A stretch of DNA of 64,000 nucleotides from Enterobacterales bacterium (GTDB taxonomy: Bacteria; Pseudomonadota; Gammaproteobacteria; Enterobacterales; Kangiellaceae), in the NCBI GenBank assembly GCA_030949565.1, contig JAUZSK010000005.1, forward strand, positions 1-64,000, given 5' to 3'. The notes beneath the pieces are model-generated. The model ran no database searches. It saw only the letters and a program-made list of their open reading frames with translations, and was not told the DNA's origin. Each line of letters starts with the position of its first letter. Within the stretch, counting starts at the first letter, position 1. This document shows positions 26,370 through 37,632 of the stretch, piece by piece. The translations under genes were made by a program, and so were the position numbers.

Positions 26370-27025
26370 TATCTAACTTCAATCGTCGCTTTTTGGATGA
26401 CTATCGGCTTCTGGGGTTTACCGCTGCGACTACCCAACTGTTCAATCAGCGTTAAATTTGCCATACCCTCAACCACTTCACCAAAGATGCTGTGTCGGCC
26501 GTCTAAAAATGCCACTGCTTTAAAAGTAATAAAAAATTGACTTCCATCAGTTCCTGCACCAGCATTCGCCATACTTAGTACACCTGGTTTATCATGGGAT
26601 AACCCGCTGTCAAATTCACCCATATAGGTATAACCTGGGCCGCCAACGCCATTGCCCAACGGGTCACCACCTTGCGCCATAAAACCAGGGATTACACGGT
26701 GAAAAGTTAAGCCATCATAAAATCCGATTAAGGTTAAATAAATAGTACTCGAAACATGCATCGGTGATTCCTTAGGCTTAAGCTTGATGACAATTTCCCC
26801 TTGATTGGTTTGTAAATGCCAAAAATACTCTGAGTTAGAAGCAAAATCTAATAAAGGTGGTTTGGGGATACCACCATATTGCCAGTCTACTTTACTTTGA
26901 TCGACATTAAGATTATCGATAAAAATTTTTATTTGTGTCATTGCAGGGTCGTGTCGACCACAAGAAAAAAGAATAAGAGCTATAAGGCAGACAAAACTGC
27001 ATTTCGTTAAAACCTTTGACATCAT
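26369..27025 (-). CDS. Cyclophilin-type peptidyl-prolyl isomerase lipoprotein
   Basis: Catalyses cis-trans isomerisation of proline bonds. The 218-residue product has a lipoprotein signal (CLIALILFSCGRHD, lipobox LFSC) and a bacterial cyclophilin domain: FHRVIPGFMAQGGDPLGNG, GVLSMANAGAGTDGSQFFIT, LDGRHSIFGEVVEGM. The lipobox suggests anchoring in the envelope. It is followed directly by the pseudouridine synthase. The IS66 element lies 63 bp upstream of its start and may have displaced its original promoter. Confidence 0.88.
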   Translation of the reverse strand: MMSKVLTKCSFVCLIALILFSCGRHDPAMTQIKIFIDNLNVDQSKVDWQYGGIPKPPLLDFASNSEYFWHLQTNQGEIVIKLKPKESPMHVSSTIYLTLIGFYDGLTFHRVIPGFMAQGGDPLGNGVGGPGYTYMGEFDSGLSHDKPGVLSMANAGAGTDGSQFFITFKAVAFLDGRHSIFGEVVEGMANLTLIEQLGSRSGKPQKPIVIQKATIEVR

Positions 27026-27088
27026 ATTGTTCCTTTACTTTGTTGCTTTGTTCGTAACCCAATTACAGGGCTATATTTTACATTTTAC

Positions 27089-28822
27089 GTAACTACTCAC
27101 CCAGTAGCATCTAAAAACTGAACATATTCAGAAAAAATAAAAATAATACTTGACAGTTTTTTGGACGAAAAAAAACTACTTTCCTAAGTCCGTATAAAAT
27201 AGATCGCTAGAGATCCCAAACGGATCAAATAAGATCGTTTCCTAAAAACTTTGATTCCAAGCTTCAACCCGACAGAGAACGTCTAGCAGAGCACCGCTCA
27301 GAGAGTCGAAAAAAAGCCATGTTATCATCAAACCTACAGCAAAGGTTTAAGGTGATTTTCTTAGTGTCAAACGTAGACAAAACAACTGTTCGTAATGAAG
27401 TCAGTCGCATCAAGGCTGACTTTGAACAATTGTGTGCCAGCGGAAAAATCACAACTGAAATAAAATTTCTGATGAACAGTATGTTTATGATCATGGAACT
27501 CATGCTTTCCATATTTCTTGAAAAATCCACCAAGAAAAATAATAAGAATTCGAGTATTCCTTCCTCACAAACAGATAAAGATGAGTCCGCTTTAAAGCCT
27601 GTTCAGGGAAGCAATGGTAAAGGGAAAACAGAAAACCCACTCACGGCTAACAATACACGCACGATAGAAACGGTTACTACCATTGAAGTTTATAACTGTG
27701 ATCGGTGTGGTGAAGACTTAAACGCCACTGCCAGCACTGAGTCTGAACGACGCACAAAAATTGATATTGTTTTTGAAAAAGTGGTTGAGCATGTTGATGT
27801 TCAAATTAAACAGTGTCCATCGTGTGATTCAACCGTAAAAGCATCGTTTCCTGCCGGCTTGCATGGCCCGCTTCAGTATGGCGATGGCCTAAAGGCTTTT
27901 GTGATCAATTTGCTAGTTTGTCAGATGGTGGCACTTAACCGTGTTCAGAAATTAGTCAAATCAATGATGGATGTCACACTTGCAGAAGCAAGCTTATTGA
28001 AGTTTGTATGGCGCCTTCATCAAGCCTTAGAAGAGTGGGAGGTTTCAGCCAAAGAAGCATTATTAAAAATGCCGGCAATGAATGTCGATGAAACCTCACT
28101 AAGAGTGGATAAAAAGAACCACTGGGTCCATGTTTATTCAGCTGGCGATATTACGTTAAAATGCCTAGATCGCGGGAGGGGCATTAAAGCCATTGATACG
28201 ATTGATATTGTGCCGCGTTATGGCGGCGTGATCATCCATGATTGTTGGGCATCTTATTTTTCCTATCGACATTGTGGGCATGGGTTATGTGGTTCACATT
28301 TGATGCGTGAGTTGACGTTTGTTGTTGAGTCCAATGGGTATGTTTGGGCTAAAAATATGAAGCGTCTTCTAAAAGAAACCTGTGCCAAGGTCTCGAAGAA
28401 TGAGCAAAAGAAACTGACCGATAAAGATTATGCTAATTTACAGAAACGGTTTAGAAATATTATCACGCGCGGAGAAAAAGAATTACCGCCTGTGCCACCC
28501 AAACCCAGCGGTAAGCGCGGTAGAATAGCAAAATCAGAGGCTCATAATTTATGGGAAAGAATGAGTGAGAATGAACAATCTGTATTATTGTTTGCGAAGA
28601 ACTCTCATGTTTCATTTACCAATAATCGAGCCGAGCGTGATTTAAGAATGGCCAAGGTAAAGCAAAAGGTGTCGGGTTGTTTTAGAACCGTTAGATACGC
28701 TCAAGCTTATTGTCGAATTTCAAGTTATCTTCAGACTATGGCAAACAAAGGATATAATCCATTAATTGCCATTCAAATGGCTTTGGCTGGTAAAATTAAT
28801 GATGTAGGGTGCGAGTAGTTAC
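27089..28822 (+). mobile_element. IS66-family insertion sequence, 1734 bp
   Basis: Terminal inverted repeats GTAACTACTCAC (from 27089) and GTAACTACTCGC (reverse complement of the right end at 28822) bound one transposase gene. The 8 bp target CATTTTAC is duplicated exactly at 27081-27088 and 28823-28830, the length expected for IS66. The right duplication contains the stop codon of the adjacent histidine-kinase gene, so insertion was at its very 3' end. The exact duplication implies recent insertion. It lacks tnpA/tnpB, as do some single-gene IS66 relatives. Confidence 0.9.
27319..28818 (+). CDS. IS66-family transposase (TnpC-type)
   Basis: The 499-residue product has a zinc-finger-like region (CDRCGEDL ... 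CPSCDSTVKASFPAG), the IS66 core (GLKAFVINLLVCQMVALNRV; MNVDETSLRVDKKNHWVHVY with catalytic Asp; GVIIHDCWASYFSY with second Asp; SHLMRELTFVVES) and the C-terminal EN-type block FTNNRAERDLRMAKVKQKVS-GCFRT containing the Glu. The N-terminal region is a helical leader. The frame is open about 30 codons upstream of the ATG at 27319 but without a normal start codon. It appears intact and the element may be active. Confidence 0.88.
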   Translation: MLSSNLQQRFKVIFLVSNVDKTTVRNEVSRIKADFEQLCASGKITTEIKFLMNSMFMIMELMLSIFLEKSTKKNNKNSSIPSSQTDKDESALKPVQGSNGKGKTENPLTANNTRTIETVTTIEVYNCDRCGEDLNATASTESERRTKIDIVFEKVVEHVDVQIKQCPSCDSTVKASFPAGLHGPLQYGDGLKAFVINLLVCQMVALNRVQKLVKSMMDVTLAEASLLKFVWRLHQALEEWEVSAKEALLKMPAMNVDETSLRVDKKNHWVHVYSAGDITLKCLDRGRGIKAIDTIDIVPRYGGVIIHDCWASYFSYRHCGHGLCGSHLMRELTFVVESNGYVWAKNMKRLLKETCAKVSKNEQKKLTDKDYANLQKRFRNIITRGEKELPPVPPKPSGKRGRIAKSEAHNLWERMSENEQSVLLFAKNSHVSFTNNRAERDLRMAKVKQKVSGCFRTVRYAQAYCRISSYLQTMANKGYNPLIAIQMALAGKINDVGCE

Positions 28823-28826
28823 CATT

Positions 28827-31689
28827 TTACAATAATTCATTCAGTGTTGAATAGAGAGTTTTCATCACAATAGGTTTCGGCAAGTGCCTGTCCATACCAC
28901 AATCTAGAGCTTGTTTCACGTCTTCAGGTCCAACATTGGCAGATAATGCAATAATCGGTAATCCTCTTAATTCGGGCTTTTCTCGTATTTTCCGGGTTGC
29001 TAAGAAACCATCCATGACAGGCATCTGTAAATCCATTAGAACCGCATCAACCGCAACATTAGAAAGTAAAAGCAAACACTCCAAACCATTTTTTGCAGTA
29101 ACGACGACAACACCCGCTCGTTCTAACATTTTTTTAGCAATTAACCGATTGGTTTTATTATCGTCAACTAATAATACTATTTTTCCTTTCAAATATTCTG
29201 TATTCCCCGCATCACTTCCTGACACCTCAAAATTTTCTAGCTGGCTAGCATTTTTAATGCTATCTATGGGCTCAAAAAATTCGACAATAAAATGAAATTG
29301 ACTACCTTCACCGATTTTACTTTCTACCCAAATTTTACCATTCATAAGCTGGCACAATTTAACACAGATAGCCAAACCGATACCACCACCGCGCTTGTTG
29401 TCACTAAGGTCTTTTTTTGATGTTATATAGCTATCAAATAATCCACTTAATTTACTTTCATCGATCCCCTTTCCGGTATCAGTGACAATAAAATGAAGAT
29501 ACAAACGATTTTCTATTTGTTTAGTTAAAGAAACAGAAAGCTCTATCCTACCCTTCTCGGTATACTTCTCTGCGTTATCCATTAAATTTTCAATGAGTTG
29601 TTGTAATCGTAATTCATCACCGTTAACTATTTTAGGTACATTCTTTGAAATTGACAAACAATGCTTAACAGATTTACCCTCCACAATCGGACGGCGATTA
29701 TCAGAAAACATATTCACTAGATTATGTAAATCAAAATCTACTGCTTCTATTTGCAATTTCCCAGCTTCCATTTTTGATAAATCTAATATCTGATTGATTA
29801 AACTTAGTAAAGATTTTGAAGATTTTTTCAAAGTCTTGATATATTGTTTTTGCGTACCATCGATATTTGATAAAAATAGCAGGTCGGACATACCAATTAC
29901 TGCATTCATAGGTGTTCTAATTTCGTGGCTCATATTGGCCAAAAAATCATCTTTAGCACGACTAGCTAAAATAGCTTTATCTTTAGCTCTTTCTAATGAT
30001 TTCTCTACACGACGCCTTTTACTAATCTCTAATTGTAGCCTTCGATTGGTTTTAACAACATAAAGAAATGCTAAAATCAAAAATAATACGATAGGAAGAG
30101 CCCATTGAAAAAAACGTTTTAAGCGTGCTCCAAAGTCTACCTGTATTGCTAACCATTTATTGTTAATACTACTTCGCTCTTTTTTATCAATCTGGCGGAT
30201 TGTTTTTTGTAAAATATCGACTAAAGGTGACAAATCGTGTCGCACAGCCATCGATATTTTTAAATCATATTCAGTAAAGGCAGCTATCTCAATATCTTCA
30301 AAATCCCCCTCTTTTTGCAAATGGGATATAACCGCTGAATTGTGAACCAAAGCATCCACCAGCCCAAGATCTAAGTCACGCATACCAGTTAAAACTGAGT
30401 CAAAAAGCACTATTTTTATCTGAGGATAATCAGTTTTCAATATTGATTCAGCTGGATTACCTTTCTCAACCGCTACTCGTTTACCCGATAAATTCAGTAA
30501 CCCCTTAATAATCGGAGAACGTTTGTGGGTTGCTATAACTAAAGGAAAGCGTAAATAAGATTGAGTAAAGCTAAGATATTTTTCCCGTTCAAGAGTTCTT
30601 ACTGCCATCGGAAGCAGAATCAATCTGGCCATGTTTGATAGCCAGCAAGACTTGGCTCCAGTTTAAATCCAGTTTTGGATTCAACTCAATACCTAACATC
30701 GCTTCGATGCGATGAATATACTCCGCTCCAATATCTCGATATTGGCCTTGCTGATCCAAAAACTCAAAGGGTGGTAAATCTGTAGAAATTCCGATAGACA
30801 AGCTAGGATGTTTCTTTAACCAATCTAGCTGGTTTAAATTTAAATTCGGTACCTTTGCATTGATTAATTTTGTAAAATAAGAGGGTTCATCCTGAAACCA
30901 TTTTCGCTCCAATTGTTGAATTTTCTTTAAGGGTATCCTTCTAATTCCAAGGTCAACAAATCGCTTTAATTCAACATGACTTTTTAAAAACATCGAGTGT
31001 ACTGTATTATTCAAAAAATGCTGACTACTGATAGCAAAAGCACCTTGCATGCCCAAAAGTCCGAGATTGGCATTCATATAGGGCACTTCCGCTACGATAG
31101 CATCGACTTTTTTATTGATTAACTCATTTATGGCCAGCCTTGCATTTTCAAACGGATGGATTTTTATATTTGGATAATTTTTTCTAAGAAATTGTTCTTG
31201 GAAAGAAAACTTTCCAACCGAGACTGAAGGTGTATCAGTTGCAGAAAGTTTCTGCCCTTTATACATTTCTGGAAGAAAATAAATTGCCGTTCTAATTTGA
31301 GTAATTGGGATAGAGAAATCAGCCCATAGCCTACGCCTAGCACTATCAAAAAGACCCGCTTGAAAATCGGCTCGGCCTGACTTTATGGCTTGTATATTTT
31401 CTTCATAACTTCCGCCTATCCATTCTATAGATACTCCCACCGTTTCGGCCCATAGTTGCCAAAATTCAATCAGATAGCCTGCCGGCTGACCGTTCGGCAA
31501 ACGCATTGATAGCGGTGGGTCATAGGTAATAAACGCAATTTTTACTTGAGCTTGATTATCCAAATTCTGGCTGATTTTATTCGCATTAGCATAACAAATA
31601 TTATTCATTATAAAAGCGACTAAAAATATAAAATTAACAACCAATAAAAATCGTTTTCCTTGTCTCCCTTTATTAATATTAAAAGTCAT
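28827..31689 (-). pseudogene. Hybrid histidine kinase, two SBP domains (third copy), frameshifted
   Basis: The first frame (31689-30589) has a signal/TM (FLLVVNFIFLVAFIMNNIC) and solute-binding domain 1 (VKIAFITYDPPLSMRLPNGQ) and starts domain 2 (LSIGISTDLPPFEFLDQQGQ). The second frame (30632-28827) continues domain 2 and adds a TM, HisKA with NMSHEIRTPMNAVIG, HATPase (DTGKGIDES, GGGIGLAI) and a REC domain (LMDLQMPVMDGF). Removing one T near 30620 restores IKHGQID-LLPMAVRT and a protein of about 953 residues. BvgS/EvgS-like, but no Hpt domain is seen. Its start overlaps the end of the second copy by 11 bp. The IS66 target duplication covers its stop codon. Confidence 0.85.
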
Positions 31690-34627
31690 TTTTAATTGTG
31701 CTCCCTAATACCGACTCGGAAGCATGCGCCAATTGGTCACTAATTACTTTTAGTAGTTTCGCGATACTAAATGGTTTAGCCAGATGAATATTCATACCGG
31801 CCTGTAGCGCCTTATCTATATCCCGGCCCATCACATTTGCAGAAAATGCAATAATAGGCACATACAAATATTCTGACCGCTGTCGAATTATTTTGGTTGC
31901 TTGATAACCATCCATAACCGGCATTTGTAAATCCATTAAAATAATATCAATCTGATTATTCGCCACTACTTCGATGGACTCTTTGCCATTTTTAGCGGTA
32001 AATACAGTAACTTTAAATTTTTCTAACATTGTAACTACAATCAATAAATTGGTTTCATTATCATCAACGACAAGTAATTTAAGATCTTCTAGGTGTGAAA
32101 ATGATTCTATTAGACCACCACTTTCTGATGACACCACAGTGTTGTCTTTATGTGGCGAGGAAAAAATTCTCGGTTTGTGATTAGCTTGGCCTTTTTTGAA
32201 AGGTAGATACTCATCAAACGCTGCTTCAAAAAACAATCTAAATAAGAACTTACTTCCTATTGATTCCTTACTTTCAGCCCAAATTCGCCCTCCCATTGCT
32301 TCGCAAAGAGTTTTGCAAATTGACAATCCTAACCCCGTACCGCCATATTTTCTAGTGGTCGATGTGTCCGCTTGACTATAGGTTTCAAAAAGTTTATTGC
32401 ATTGCTCTTTACTCATGCCGATACCAGTATCTTTAACCGCGAAACTTAATTGCAACATATTATCAACTTTATCAACCAATCCTACTTTGATATTAATTTG
32501 TCCTTCTTGAGTGAATTTAATGGCATTCGATAAAAGATTGAGCAATATTTGTCCCAACCTAACAGAGTCACCTTTGATTATTTTTGGAATTCTAGAATCA
32601 ATATTAAAGTATATTGGAACTTTAAAATCCTGATTCTTAGCTCGGTAATTAGCCTGATCAATGATCGTCAATATGAGTTTCTTTAAATGAAAGCTCTGTT
32701 TATTGAGTTTTAATTCTTTGTTGACAATATCAGACAAATCTAAAATATCGTCAATTAAATATTGTAATGAGTTGGTAGAGTTTTTTAGTGTTTCTATGTA
32801 ACTATTTTGTTCGTTAATGAGTTTGGTGCCAGCAAGCAACTGAACCAATCCAACGATAGTATTCATAGGCGTTCTAATTTCATGGCTCATATTGGATAGA
32901 AATTCATCTTTCGCCATATTGGCATTTTCCGCTTTATCGGTTTCACTGGATAATTTTTTTTCCATTACGACTCGAGATTCTATTTCTCTTGCCATTTTAC
33001 GATTTGACCTAATTATATATAAGATTAAAAAACCTAGCACAAACATGAGAGGAACAACAATGGAAAGCATTCTTTGATACTGAGGATTCGCTTTAATTTG
33101 ATAGTCCAACCAGTTGTCTTCTAGCTTAGTTTTATTCAATTGGTCGACGCCCGACAGAACTAAATTAAACATATCAACCAGCGGTAACAATTCTTTTTTT
33201 ACCCCAATAGAAAAATTAACATAATAGGGTGTCGGACTCGCGATTTTAATCTGTCGCCTGTTGGATGACTTGATTTCATAACTCACTAATGCTAGGTTGT
33301 CGATGTAGACATCAATTTCCCCTACCTCTAATTTATCTAAACCAAGATTGACACTATGAAAATAAATAAGATTTAACTCAGGATGAGCTTTTTCTATTTG
33401 ACTAGCAACTTTTCCAATTTGTCCAACGCCGACTCTTTTACCCTCTAAGGAATCAAGCGAACTAATATATTCACTCTCTTTTTTGGATAGGATAACGACA
33501 GGATACTTAGCATAATGTTGGGTCGAAAACATATTAGGGTTATCAATATCTTCCTCTTGTATGCTAGTATATATATCATCATCCTTGTGATACTTTAACG
33601 CTTTTATCTTCTTTCTAATTTTTGGGTTTTCTACTATTATTATGTCTAATTTTTTTTCTATCAAATGAATATACTCTGAACTAATGCCAGCATATTTACC
33701 TTTCTCATCCTGGAATTCGATAGGAATAAAATCAGTTTGGTAGCTTAAATTTAGGCGAGAATGGCGCCTTAGCCACAGCTGTTGTTTAAAAGATAGTTTT
33801 CTTAGGAAAGCAAAAGCTTCACTAGCAAAATAAGAGTCGTATCCAGGAAGCCATTTTCGTTCAGCTTGAATTAGCTCATCAATGCTAATTAGGCTTAACC
33901 CTTTGTTCACTAGTTGCAATAAGCTTGTTTGTCCCTTTGGAATAAGAGCGTGAACGGTATTAACTAAAAAAGGTTTGCGACTTCGAATAAAAGCCCCTTT
34001 AATTCCCATTATTGAAAGCTGTGCATCAATAAACGGTTCCTCACTTACTATGGCATCAACACGGCCTTCTAATAACGCTAATATAGATTGTTTGGGGTCT
34101 TTATATCCCTTAATATTTATCGTTGGATAGTCGCTTTTTAAGTATCGTTCTTGATAAGAACTAGCGCCAACCGCAATGCGTTTGTGACTAAAGTTTTCAA
34201 TTTCAATATCGTTATCATCTTTCGATAAAACGAAAATTCCGGTAGTCACGCGGTGTACTGGAATAGAAAAATCTGCCCACTGACGTCTATCATCGTTCAT
34301 AAATAATCCGGATTGAATATCTACTATCCCATTTCGTAGGCTCTCGACATTGTTGGCATAGTCGCCTGAATAGAATTCAACAGCTATGCCAGTTTGCTTC
34401 GACCAGAGTTCCCATATATCGATATATAAACCGACTATTTTTTGATTTGGAAGTTTTAAACTAAAAGGCGGGTTGTTTTTTAATACTGCAATTCGTAGCG
34501 GTCGTTCAGGTAATTTATATTCTTCCTGTTGTAAGCTAATTGCGAATGAAGCATAAAAAAAGGCTATAGACAATAGCGCTAGATAGATGGCTAATTTTAA
34601 CCAGTTTAGTTTACCTTTAGTTATCAT
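31679..34627 (-). CDS. Hybrid histidine kinase, two SBP domains (second copy, intact)
   Basis: A 982-residue sensor kinase. A signal anchor (LAIYLALLSIAFFYASFAIS) is followed by periplasmic solute-binding domain 1 (about 40-265: LRIAVLKNNPPFSLKLPN; RRQWADFSIPVHRVTTGI) and domain 2 (about 285-530: LNLSYQTDFIPIEFQDEKGK). Then come a TM (SIVVPLMFVLGFLILYII), HisKA (NMSHEIRTPMNTIVGLV), HATPase (NLLSNAIKFT, DTGIGM, GGTGLGLSICK) and a C-terminal REC domain (LLVVDDNETN; LMDLQMPVMDGY). Class-3 periplasmic binding modules suggest sensing of amino acids or similar small molecules. No Hpt domain or response regulator gene is visible nearby, so the phosphorelay partner is unknown. It is the only intact member of the three. 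Confidence 0.92.
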   Translation of the reverse strand: MITKGKLNWLKLAIYLALLSIAFFYASFAISLQQEEYKLPERPLRIAVLKNNPPFSLKLPNQKIVGLYIDIWELWSKQTGIAVEFYSGDYANNVESLRNGIVDIQSGLFMNDDRRQWADFSIPVHRVTTGIFVLSKDDNDIEIENFSHKRIAVGASSYQERYLKSDYPTINIKGYKDPKQSILALLEGRVDAIVSEEPFIDAQLSIMGIKGAFIRSRKPFLVNTVHALIPKGQTSLLQLVNKGLSLISIDELIQAERKWLPGYDSYFASEAFAFLRKLSFKQQLWLRRHSRLNLSYQTDFIPIEFQDEKGKYAGISSEYIHLIEKKLDIIIVENPKIRKKIKALKYHKDDDIYTSIQEEDIDNPNMFSTQHYAKYPVVILSKKESEYISSLDSLEGKRVGVGQIGKVASQIEKAHPELNLIYFHSVNLGLDKLEVGEIDVYIDNLALVSYEIKSSNRRQIKIASPTPYYVNFSIGVKKELLPLVDMFNLVLSGVDQLNKTKLEDNWLDYQIKANPQYQRMLSIVVPLMFVLGFLILYIIRSNRKMAREIESRVVMEKKLSSETDKAENANMAKDEFLSNMSHEIRTPMNTIVGLVQLLAGTKLINEQNSYIETLKNSTNSLQYLIDDILDLSDIVNKELKLNKQSFHLKKLILTIIDQANYRAKNQDFKVPIYFNIDSRIPKIIKGDSVRLGQILLNLLSNAIKFTQEGQINIKVGLVDKVDNMLQLSFAVKDTGIGMSKEQCNKLFETYSQADTSTTRKYGGTGLGLSICKTLCEAMGGRIWAESKESIGSKFLFRLFFEAAFDEYLPFKKGQANHKPRIFSSPHKDNTVVSSESGGLIESFSHLEDLKLLVVDDNETNLLIVVTMLEKFKVTVFTAKNGKESIEVVANNQIDIILMDLQMPVMDGYQATKIIRQRSEYLYVPIIAFSANVMGRDIDKALQAGMNIHLAKPFSIAKLLKVISDQLAHASESVLGSTIKNDF

Positions 34628-34654
34628 TGCGGTTATTTAATTTCCCTGTTTTTC

Positions 34655-37460
34655 CTAATTGGAAATTTTACTCGCGAGCGTGGTTAAAAGTTTATTTACG
34701 TTGAGCGGCTTACCTATATGGGCATTCATCCCAGACGCCATAGATTTTTGTAAATCTTTTTTCATGACATTCGCTGATACGGCAATGATTGGCAAGTCAG
34801 TCAGCGACATCTCTTTTCTAATATATTTGGTGGCTGTATAGCCATCCATAATAGGCATTTGAATATCCATTAAAACAGCATCGAATGTAAACTCATTTAA
34901 ATGATCGATAGCCTCCTGCCCATTTCTCGCAGTGACAATCTCCATTCCTGCATTACTCAATATCATTCTCGCAACCATTAGGTTGACGTCGTTATCATCA
35001 ACTAGTAATATTTTTTTCCCCTTAAGGAAATCAAACTCATTTCGAGCTTGTGGTAGCTCTTTATCGATATTCGTTTCGGTAATATCTTTATACTCTAACT
35101 TAACCGTGAAATAAAACTGGCTACCGACCTCTAAATGACTTTTTAGCCAAATTTTTCCACCCATAAGTTCGCAAAGCTGTTTACTTATGGCTAAACCCAG
35201 TCCCGTTCCGCCATATTTTCTAGTGGTCGACGAGTCAGCTTGGCTATAATTTTGAAATAATTTCTTTTGTTGATTAGCGTCCATACCAATACCTGTGTCT
35301 GAAACACAAAATTCAATTTCTACCGTTTTCGCATGCTTAGACTTAACCTCGACGGTAATTTCTATTTTACCTTTATCAGTAAATTTAGCGGCATTATTAA
35401 CAATATTTAAGATCACTTGACGCAACCGGTTAGAATCACCATATAATAAACGTGGTATATCAGAAGATACCTTGGTAACCAGCTCTATTTTATTTTCATC
35501 AATGATCAACCTCACTTGGTTTTCAATATTCTTAAGTATTTCTGTAAGATTAAAAGGAAGATATTCCAGTTCCAGCTTACCGGCCTCCACCTTGGATAAA
35601 TCTAGGATATCATCAATTAAAACTAATAGAGATTCGGCGGAGGAATTTAAAGTCTCCTGATATTCTTTCTGTTGTTCATTCAAACCGGATTTTTCTAATA
35701 AATATGACATTCCAACGACAGCATTCATAGGTGTTCTAATTTCGTGGCTCATATTGGCGAGGAAATTATCTTTTGTCTGATTAGCCGTTTCAGCCTTTTG
35801 CTTGGCTTTTTCAAGCAAGGCTTCAGTTTTTTTACGTTCCATTATTTCAAATTGCATACGCCGATTAGCGCGCAATACAATTAGGATAATCATAATAAAA
35901 ATAGAACCCACTGGCAGACCCCAGTACAAAAAGGTTTTAAAATTACTTTCAAGGTTAACTTCTACTGTAAGCCAATTATTAGCAATTCTTGATTTTTGTT
36001 TGGTCGTTATCGAAACTAGTGCCTTATCTAGTATCTTTGCTAATGGAGCTAATTTTTTACTAACAGCCATTGATAACTCTAACGGATAAGGGGTAAAAGC
36101 AGCGACAATAATATCCTTATGATTGCCATTATTCAATTCATGATTGATGGTTGCCAAAGCGTCTATAAAAGCATCTATTTCGCCAGCTTCAACCAATTCA
36201 ATGCCCTCTTTAACACTGCCTACCCTCGCGATTTTGATCTTAGGGTGTTTTTCTTTTAAAATACTTTCGAATACATAGCCGCCAATTACACCTACTTTTT
36301 TACCGACCAAATCATTGATACCCTGCACATAAAAACTATCTCGTCTGGTTAAGATTACTGAAGATAAGGATATATAGGGTTCGGTAAAGATCATTGATTG
36401 CGCCCGTTTTTCCGTTTTGACTATTGCGGGAATAACATCAATATCACCTTTTTTTATCGCCTTAAAGGCATCACCCCATGTCTTACTATAATCAGGCTCA
36501 AATACCACACCCATCTTTTCTTGCAAAATTGCAATATATTCCGAACTGACACCAGAATAATCATTATTTTTATCGATAAATTCAAAAGGAGACCAATGAT
36601 TATCAATCCCTAAACTAAAATGGCTATGCTTTTTTAGCCAGTTTTTTTGTTCAATCGTTAGATTAGCTAAACTAGTTTGACTACTCCAATAGGGTTTAAT
36701 ACTTGGCAACCATTTTTTCTCAAGCTGCTATGACCTTATCCGCAGGGATTCTTTTAATTCCCGTGTCGATAACACTTTTAAGATTGGCTTTTCCTTTAGG
36801 TATAAATGCCCTAACATCATTCGTTAGCAGTTTCTCGCTACTCAATTTAAAAACACCACGCAAACCCATTTTAGCGATTTGAGAATTTAGATAAGGGATT
36901 TCGCTAGCGATGGCATCGAATTCATTATTTAATAATTGGCTTAGAATTAAATCAGCATCATCAAAAGCCAAGACTTTTAATTGTGGGTGGTTTTTAACTA
37001 AATAATGATGTTGAAATGTCCCATCCTGTACTGCAATTGTTTTTCCTGCCATGTCAGATAGATTGGGATACTGTTGTTGATTACCTCGAAAAAACACACC
37101 GGTTTCTACTTGATGGAATGGAATAGAAAACTCACCCCATTCATTTCGTTGATCATTAGCAAACAACCCTACATGAAAATCATATTCATGGTTTCGTAAA
37201 CCTACCATCGCATTAGCAAAAGTTTCGGGGTAGAATTTTATTGGTATGTGATTAGTTTTTGACCACAACTGCCAAAATTCAACATACAAGCCTGTTGGCG
37301 TTCCATCGGGTAATAAGAGGCTAAAAGGCGCGTTGTCTTTAATAAAAACAACCTTAAGTGGTTGCCCTGTAGGAGGGTCATCTTTTTCTTGTGCGTAACA
37401 AAAACAAGGCAATAATATCGCAAGTAGGAATATAGTTAGCGGTAATCGATTTAATGTCAT
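34655..37460 (-). pseudogene. Hybrid histidine kinase, two SBP domains (first copy), frameshifted
   Basis: The first frame has a signal peptide (MTLNRLPLTIFLLAILLPCF-CYAQ) and binding domain 1 (LKVVFIKDNAPFSLLLPDG; NEWGEFSIPFHQVETGVF), ending DKVIAA at 36720. The second frame continues KKWLPSIKPYW, domain 2 (FSLGIDNHWSPFEFIDKN), TM (GSIFIMIILIVLRAN), HisKA (NMSHEIRTPMNAVVGMS), HATPase (NIVNNAAKFT, DTGIGMD, GGTGLGL) and REC (LMDIQMPIMDGY). One extra T at about 36716 causes the break; removing it gives VIAAEKKWLPSIK and about 934 residues. ATG 37460 fits the signal peptide, but the only strong AGGAG precedes a six-codon frame at 37465-37482. No Hpt domain is seen. It heads the three-gene kinase run. 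Confidence 0.85.
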
Positions 37461-37632
37461 AGCTCTATGCAATACAAGACATGTTATTTCTCCTGCTGGT
37501 ATCTTGTAGTTTAGCTTATAAATCAGGCTTAAGTGTAGCATTAACAACTATTAATTCGCCAAACAGCTTAAGAATGAGTAAACTGTTGCTTTGCTTTAAA
37601 AATCAATAATAATTAGGTAAGGAACGCTTTAT

